From Promethearchaeota archaeon (lineage in GTDB: Archaea; Asgardarchaeota; Lokiarchaeia; Sigynarchaeales; SOKP01), in NCBI GenBank assembly GCA_030608765.1, contig JAUWDN010000023.1:1-8955 (forward strand): a stretch of DNA of 8,955 nt, written 5' to 3'. The position numbers and the translations under genes were made by a program. Below are positions 5,778-8,955 of this stretch, in pieces. A model generated the notes under the pieces. It did not search any database, was not told the origin of the DNA, and was given only the letters and a program-made list of their open reading frames with translations. The first letter of the stretch is position 1; each line of letters starts with the position of its first letter.

Positions 5778-6257
5778 ATGGAAGAACAAGCTAACATCAA
5801 AAGACAAATGATACTTTATTTCATTTTTGCTGCTTGTATGATTGTCTTAAACTATGTCATACAAAAGATTAATCAATTTGTTATAGCTCCTTTTGTATGT
5901 GGCACTCTTGGAGGCATCGAATTTTTTCAGATATTTTATTGCTCTACAAGCGTTATTAATATGCCTGAGCTTGTTGGTTCAATAGCAGCTGTTGGAATTA
6001 CTTACATTATTAAATTTTTCTTAGATAAATATTTTGTCTTCAAAAAATCAAGCTTGAAGCTAAAAGAAACCTCACAAGAATTTCTGAAGTATTTTGGATT
6101 CGCGATTTTAACTACAATTGAAAATATTGGCATCCAGTTTCTCTTAACTAATTTTTTCAACACGGCATTAGAAGTTAGTATTATTGTCGCTTTATCTATT
6201 GGATATATAACTAAATTCTTTTTAGATAGAAAGTATGTATTTACAAAGGAATATTAA
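5778..6257 (+). CDS. GtrA-like four-helix membrane protein with internally duplicated motif
   Basis: The 159-residue product has four predicted membrane helices at about 10-28, 63-83, 103-125 and 132-150. This is the layout of the GtrA family, whose members are linked to flipping of polyprenyl-phosphate sugars or other cell-surface polysaccharide steps. The family's mark, an aromatic-ending motif after helices 2 and 4, is present twice: YIIKFFLDKYFVF at 76-88 and YITKFFLDRKYVF at 143-155, which align with 9 of 13 identities at an offset of 67 residues. The loop between helices 1 and 2 is longish and holds two cysteines, C41 and C55. No glycosyltransferase gene is adjacent, so the transported lipid cannot be guessed. 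The ATG at 5778 has no ribosome site; the direct repeat and TATA-like DNA before it suggest its own promoter. Confidence 0.75.
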   Translation: MEEQANIKRQMILYFIFAACMIVLNYVIQKINQFVIAPFVCGTLGGIEFFQIFYCSTSVINMPELVGSIAAVGITYIIKFFLDKYFVFKKSSLKLKETSQEFLKYFGFAILTTIENIGIQFLLTNFFNTALEVSIIVALSIGYITKFFLDRKYVFTKEY

Positions 6258-6274
6258 ACATAGTAAAAACGAAA

Positions 6275-6333
6275 TATCCTTCACTTAGGATAGGCTCTAA
6301 TAAAAAGGTAATATCTAAAGTTCCAATTAGATA
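6275..6333 (+). other. Two small hairpins downstream of the GtrA-like gene
   Basis: TATCCT at 6275-6280 and AGGATA at 6287-6292 can form a 6-bp stem with a 6-nt loop. TATCTA at 6312-6317 and TAGATA at 6328-6333 can form another 6-bp stem with a 10-nt loop. They lie in the 179-nt gap after the stop at 6257. Neither is followed by a long T tract, so termination is doubtful, and weak AT stems like the second arise easily by chance. Confidence 0.3.
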
Positions 6334-6405
6334 ATACAGATTAACGCTAACACGATTAAGCATTTTCCATTTATTAAATATCTATTCTTGTTTACAACTA
6401 GAAAA

Positions 6406-6413
6406 ATTTAATA
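6406..6413 (+). promoter_or_regulatory. TATA-like element of the coiled-coil gene
   Basis: ATTTAATA is centred about 27 nt before the ATG at 6437. No Shine-Dalgarno sequence precedes the ATG, so a leaderless transcript is likely. Confidence 0.45.
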
Positions 6414-6436
6414 GAATAAAACTTGTTTTAAATATT

Positions 6437-7714
6437 ATGCCAGACGAACAAAGGGATCACAAAGAAGAAGATACTTCTATGGTAGACGCGTTAAGCTCCC
6501 TGGGTTGGATAGAAGAGACGGAAAATGAAGAAGAAATTCCGGCATCTGAAGAAGATAAAATAAAGGAGCAATTAAATTTCTTTATAGAGCAGAACAAACA
6601 ACTAACCGACGAAATAGGTAAGCTTAAGGAAGAAAATGAGAGTCTTAAAATCATTTCCGATTCTTTTCATCAAGAAAAAGAAAAGTCTATTCAATTAGCA
6701 AAAGAAAACAACGCTACAATAGAAGATTTGTTACAGAAAATTATCGAAAAAGATGATCTCATAAAAGATTTAGAATCAAAAATTGAATTCTTAAACGAAA
6801 CAAATGTAATGGATTTAGAAGTAAGTAAGTCAATTGAAACCAAGGAAAAAGAAATTGAATCTCTACAATCTCAGTTAGGAGATAAAAACAAAAAAATTCA
6901 AGAGTTCGAATTATCTGCTAAAGAAAAAAATCAAATCGTTCAAGACCAAAAGAATAATATTGATAATTTAAACAAAGTTATAACTGAACAGTCTCAAAAA
7001 TTAGAAGAGGTTAGCGCAGATTTAGAAAAAATAAAGTCTGAACAAATAACTAACGCCGGGCTAATTGGAAGATTACAAGAAAAAGACACAAAAATCAAAG
7101 AATTATTGGAACAAATTCAATATTTAGAGAACGATACTGTCCAAAAATCGAAATTCGAAAAAGTTCAAGTGCTACTTGAGAAGAAAGACGAGATTATTAC
7201 TGAAAAAGAGAAAGAGATTTTTAAAATTGAAAGCTCTCAACAATCGCTTGTTCAATCAATAAAAGAATTACAACAGAAGGTAGAAACTTTCAGTTTAGTT
7301 AAAAAAGATTTGGCAAAAAAGGAAGAAAGGATTAAGAATTTAGTATTAGAGATTGAAAAATTAACTCAACAAAATATAACGAATAAAGAATTTATCGATC
7401 AAATTCAAGCAAGATTGGAAGAATCCCAAGAAAAATCTGGCAAAATCTCTGGAAAACTCGAACTAGAGATAATAAGTTTAAGAAATCTCCATGATGAACA
7501 AATCACCGAAATAAAAGAGTTGAGAGCAAAGGGAGATAGTTTGAAAAATAAAATATTTGAATCTGAGCAAATTGAAGACAGGATATTAACAGATATGCAA
7601 AATGTCAAAGATGAAAAAATGAAATTAGAATCTGAGCTTGAAAATAAAGACAAAGAATTAGTTGAATTGAAGAAAAGAATTAAAGTAATGCGACGAGATA
7701 TTAAAAAATCTTAA
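6437..7714 (+). CDS. Long coiled-coil rod protein of unknown function
   Basis: A 425-residue protein that is almost entirely one predicted coiled coil. There is no proline after P35 and no cysteine anywhere, and residues 40-425 are dominated by E, K, Q, I and L with hydrophobic residues at heptad spacing. The first 35 residues differ: an acidic, probably disordered tail with a short hydrophobic motif MVDALSSLGWIEE at 15-27 that could dock to a partner. The C-terminal end is basic (KKRIKVMRRDIKK). A unit of the form EKxxxIKxLxxxIxxL recurs at 104-119, 215-230 and 294-309, and ITNxxxIxxxQ occurs at 205 and 314, hinting at degenerate repeats. There is no ATPase head, so it is not an SMC or Rad50 protein, and no membrane anchor. 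A continuous helix of this length would span roughly 55-60 nm. Its 3' end faces the gelsolin gene. Confidence 0.75.
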   Translation: MPDEQRDHKEEDTSMVDALSSLGWIEETENEEEIPASEEDKIKEQLNFFIEQNKQLTDEIGKLKEENESLKIISDSFHQEKEKSIQLAKENNATIEDLLQKIIEKDDLIKDLESKIEFLNETNVMDLEVSKSIETKEKEIESLQSQLGDKNKKIQEFELSAKEKNQIVQDQKNNIDNLNKVITEQSQKLEEVSADLEKIKSEQITNAGLIGRLQEKDTKIKELLEQIQYLENDTVQKSKFEKVQVLLEKKDEIITEKEKEIFKIESSQQSLVQSIKELQQKVETFSLVKKDLAKKEERIKNLVLEIEKLTQQNITNKEFIDQIQARLEESQEKSGKISGKLELEIISLRNLHDEQITEIKELRAKGDSLKNKIFESEQIEDRILTDMQNVKDEKMKLESELENKDKELVELKKRIKVMRRDIKKS

Positions 7715-7723
7715 TTGTTCGAA

Positions 7724-7731
7724 TTTTTTTT
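7724..7731 (+). terminator. T8 terminator of the coiled-coil gene
   Basis: Eight T begin 10 nt after the TAA at 7712-7714. It is a plain T-tract archaeal terminator in the short gap between two converging genes. Confidence 0.55.
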
Positions 7732-7742
7732 GATTAAATTTT

Positions 7743-7748
7743 AAAAAA
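7743..7748 (-). terminator. T6 tract terminating the gelsolin gene on the minus strand
   Basis: The plus-strand A6 reads as TTTTTT on the minus strand, 34 nt after the gelsolin stop at 7782-7784. A further minus-strand A/T-rich stretch follows. Two opposing T tracts in this 67-nt gap give each converging gene its own end. Confidence 0.45.
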
Positions 7749-7781
7749 GGATAAAAGAATTATTATTTGTTAATTTTGGGG

Positions 7782-8798
7782 TTACTTCTCTCTCCATTCG
7801 ATGCCACATTGGCCACATTTGTATTTTTTTCCGTATACTCTCGGGTAATCTAATATTATATTACTTTTATCAACAGTTTCATGGATCATAATTTTATCTT
7901 CGATTCCACATTTCGGGCATCTTCTCCGGCCTTCAGGTTTTTCTACAGTCAAGATTGAATCATCTCTAGAACCTGGAATTCCTGGACTCGCACTTGAAGC
8001 GCTAGAGGCTTTAATTTTGGCGATATCCGCTTTAATTTCAGCAGGAGAAACCTCTTTAACCTCCGATTTAAGTTCAGGTTGAATTTCTGCCGCAGCTTTA
8101 TCCGCTTCTGTTTCAGGTTCTAATACCGATTCAGCTCTTAGTTGAACTGCATCGGATTCTTTATAATCTACTCCTCTCTCTAATGCTGCAAGGAATTCGG
8201 AATCGTCACCTTCTTCGAATATTTTTTCGTTTTGGGAACCGGCTCTTTCATAATCAATATGTCGTGCCCATTGACCCGATTTAACTTTTTCTTTTACATT
8301 GCTCGTTCTCCCTTGCCAAATATAGACTTTATTGCCTAAATCAGCAACAAAACAATCTTCTGAGTCTAATGAATCTTTTGTAAAAGGAACTTGAATCATT
8401 TTCATAGCGTTAATACCTTCAAATTCTTCTGCTGAAACACGGTAAAGTATGTTTTTCCACTCGTCGAATCCTGCCCAATCACCTGTGGATACATCTTTGA
8501 GAAGCGTTTTTGCGATGTTCTTCTCAACAACTTTCATAGCACCCATAGGATTTATTAGTTTTAAAAACGCACCAGGTTCTTGATTTTCGTCAACAGTAAT
8601 TATCTTAGCAGCTCCACCCCGTTGTTGGTCGAGTGTACGAGCTTGTGCGGCTCCCGCGGTTTTCTCATCAACGCTAGCCTTGCTACCTATCCATACATAA
8701 ATTGTTTTATCGTCGTCAACTAGATATACGTCTCCCATCGAAAATACGGGTTTTGATATTTCTTGTAAATTACCTTTATTAACTAAATATAAAATCAA
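7782..8798 (-). CDS. Two-domain gelsolin protein with C-terminal zinc ribbon
   Basis: This is probably a regulator of Asgard actin, capping, severing or bundling filaments. Gelsolin domain 1 spans about 2-83: strand ILYLV, GDVYLVDD at 22-29, YVWIG at 34-38 and helix residues DEK at 44-46. Domain 2 spans about 117-208: ILYRV at 117-121, EDCFVADLG at 147-155, YIWQG at 159-163 and KEK at 169-171. D23/E45 and D148/E170 occupy the positions of the type-2 calcium ligands of eukaryotic gelsolin. Residues 210-290 are a low-complexity A/E/K/S/P linker. A zinc ribbon follows, with C294, C297, C328 and C331. The start is TTG at 8796-8798: an in-frame TAA lies two codons upstream, and the next candidate, Met21, would delete the first strand that matches ILYRV in domain 2. 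Two-domain gelsolins are known from Asgard archaea; the attached ribbon resembles that at 4434-4769. Confidence 0.88.
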   Translation of the reverse strand: MILYLVNKGNLQEISKPVFSMGDVYLVDDDKTIYVWIGSKASVDEKTAGAAQARTLDQQRGGAAKIITVDENQEPGAFLKLINPMGAMKVVEKNIAKTLLKDVSTGDWAGFDEWKNILYRVSAEEFEGINAMKMIQVPFTKDSLDSEDCFVADLGNKVYIWQGRTSNVKEKVKSGQWARHIDYERAGSQNEKIFEEGDDSEFLAALERGVDYKESDAVQLRAESVLEPETEADKAAAEIQPELKSEVKEVSPAEIKADIAKIKASSASSASPGIPGSRDDSILTVEKPEGRRRCPKCGIEDKIMIHETVDKSNIILDYPRVYGKKYKCGQCGIEWREK

Positions 8799-8820
8799 TT
8801 TTTACAACCTTTTAACAAAT

Positions 8821-8830
8821 TTTTATATAA
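8821..8830 (-). promoter_or_regulatory. TATA box of the gelsolin gene
   Basis: On the minus strand this reads TTATATAAAA, the best TATA box in the window, centred about 27 nt before the TTG at 8798. Transcription would start at or beside the TTG, so this looks like a leaderless mRNA with a non-ATG start. An AAAGG lies between but only weakly resembles a ribosome site. Confidence 0.55.
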
Positions 8831-8910
8831 GATATAAACTCAAGCTTTTTAATTGCATGCAAAAATAAGTAAAAGGTAATGTGTAATATATAGAAAATAT
8901 CTAAACAAAC

Positions 8911-8955
8911 TCAAATATCCTCTAACGCTTGGTTAATTCGGTTAACGAACTCAGG
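8911..8955 (-). CDS. Possible C-terminal tail of a neighbouring gene (partial)
   Basis: The minus strand is open from the window edge to a TGA at 8911-8913 and encodes PEFVNRINQALEDI, which looks like an ordinary amphipathic C-terminal helix with codon use like the other genes. The gap to the gelsolin start is 112 nt and holds T-rich minus-strand DNA after the stop plus the gelsolin TATA box, as expected between two minus-strand genes. With only 14 codons the call is tentative; another minus frame is open for 10 codons. Confidence 0.35.
   Translation of the reverse strand, partial: PEFVNRINQALEDI

Noticed and set aside
6457..7653. Serine-rich minus-strand frames (65 and 82 codons) opposite the coiled-coil gene
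   Set aside because: Antisense of GAA/AAA-rich codons yields TTC/TTT and serine codons; these are typical coiled-coil shadows.
6437..7714. Coiled-coil protein as an SMC, Rad50 or ESCRT-III protein
   Set aside because: No Walker A, Walker B or signature motif occurs at either end, no zinc hook cysteines are present, and the length and composition do not match Snf7-family helices.
1..8955. CRISPR array, insertion sequence, integrase or attachment site
   Set aside because: No regularly spaced repeats, terminal inverted repeats or transposase/recombinase-like protein were found; all genes are intact and similar in base composition.

Overview
The window looks like a piece of an AT-rich Asgard archaeal genome, most likely Lokiarchaeia-like. 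The evidence is gene content read directly from the sequence. There is a two-domain gelsolin protein with a C-terminal zinc ribbon, an archaeal EMC3/TMCO1-type (DUF106) membrane insertase, a long proline-free coiled-coil protein, and small zinc-ribbon and two-helix membrane proteins. Several genes have a TATA-like element about 25-27 nt before the start codon and no room for a ribosome binding site, which is the archaeal leaderless pattern. The lineage is inferred; no marker gene such as rRNA or a ribosomal protein is present.

Layout. The left edge holds the last 27 codons of a membrane protein, then about 160 nt of AT-rich spacer. Positions 243-3409 are a tight three-gene operon: a GlpA-like FAD/[2Fe-2S] dehydrogenase, a GlpB-like FAD/NAD oxidoreductase overlapping it by 4 nt, and a small DUF1667 protein with four cysteines that probably carries an Fe-S cluster. 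Together they look like an anaerobic glycerol-3-phosphate dehydrogenase complex of the type known from anaerobic bacteria. Six separately spaced plus-strand genes follow: a dual-specificity-type protein phosphatase, a two-helix membrane protein, a short helix plus zinc-ribbon protein, the DUF106/EMC3-like insertase, a GtrA-like four-helix membrane protein, and a 425-residue coiled-coil protein. The gelsolin/zinc-ribbon gene lies on the minus strand and converges on the coiled-coil gene. At the right edge a 14-codon minus-strand tail may be the end of another gene.

How they may fit together. The glp-like operon handles glycerol-phosphate oxidation. The remainder has a membrane and cytoskeleton flavour: an actin regulator, a long rod protein, a membrane insertase, a flippase-like protein and a phosphatase. 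They are spaced as individual transcription units, so a shared function is only an inference.

The most interesting structural link is that the gelsolin protein and the small zinc-ribbon protein about 3 kb away carry clearly related C-terminal zinc ribbons, including the same short lead-in sequence (EKP..EGRR.CP.CG), attached to unrelated N-terminal parts by low-complexity linkers. No rRNA, tRNA, CRISPR array, insertion sequence or integrase was seen.
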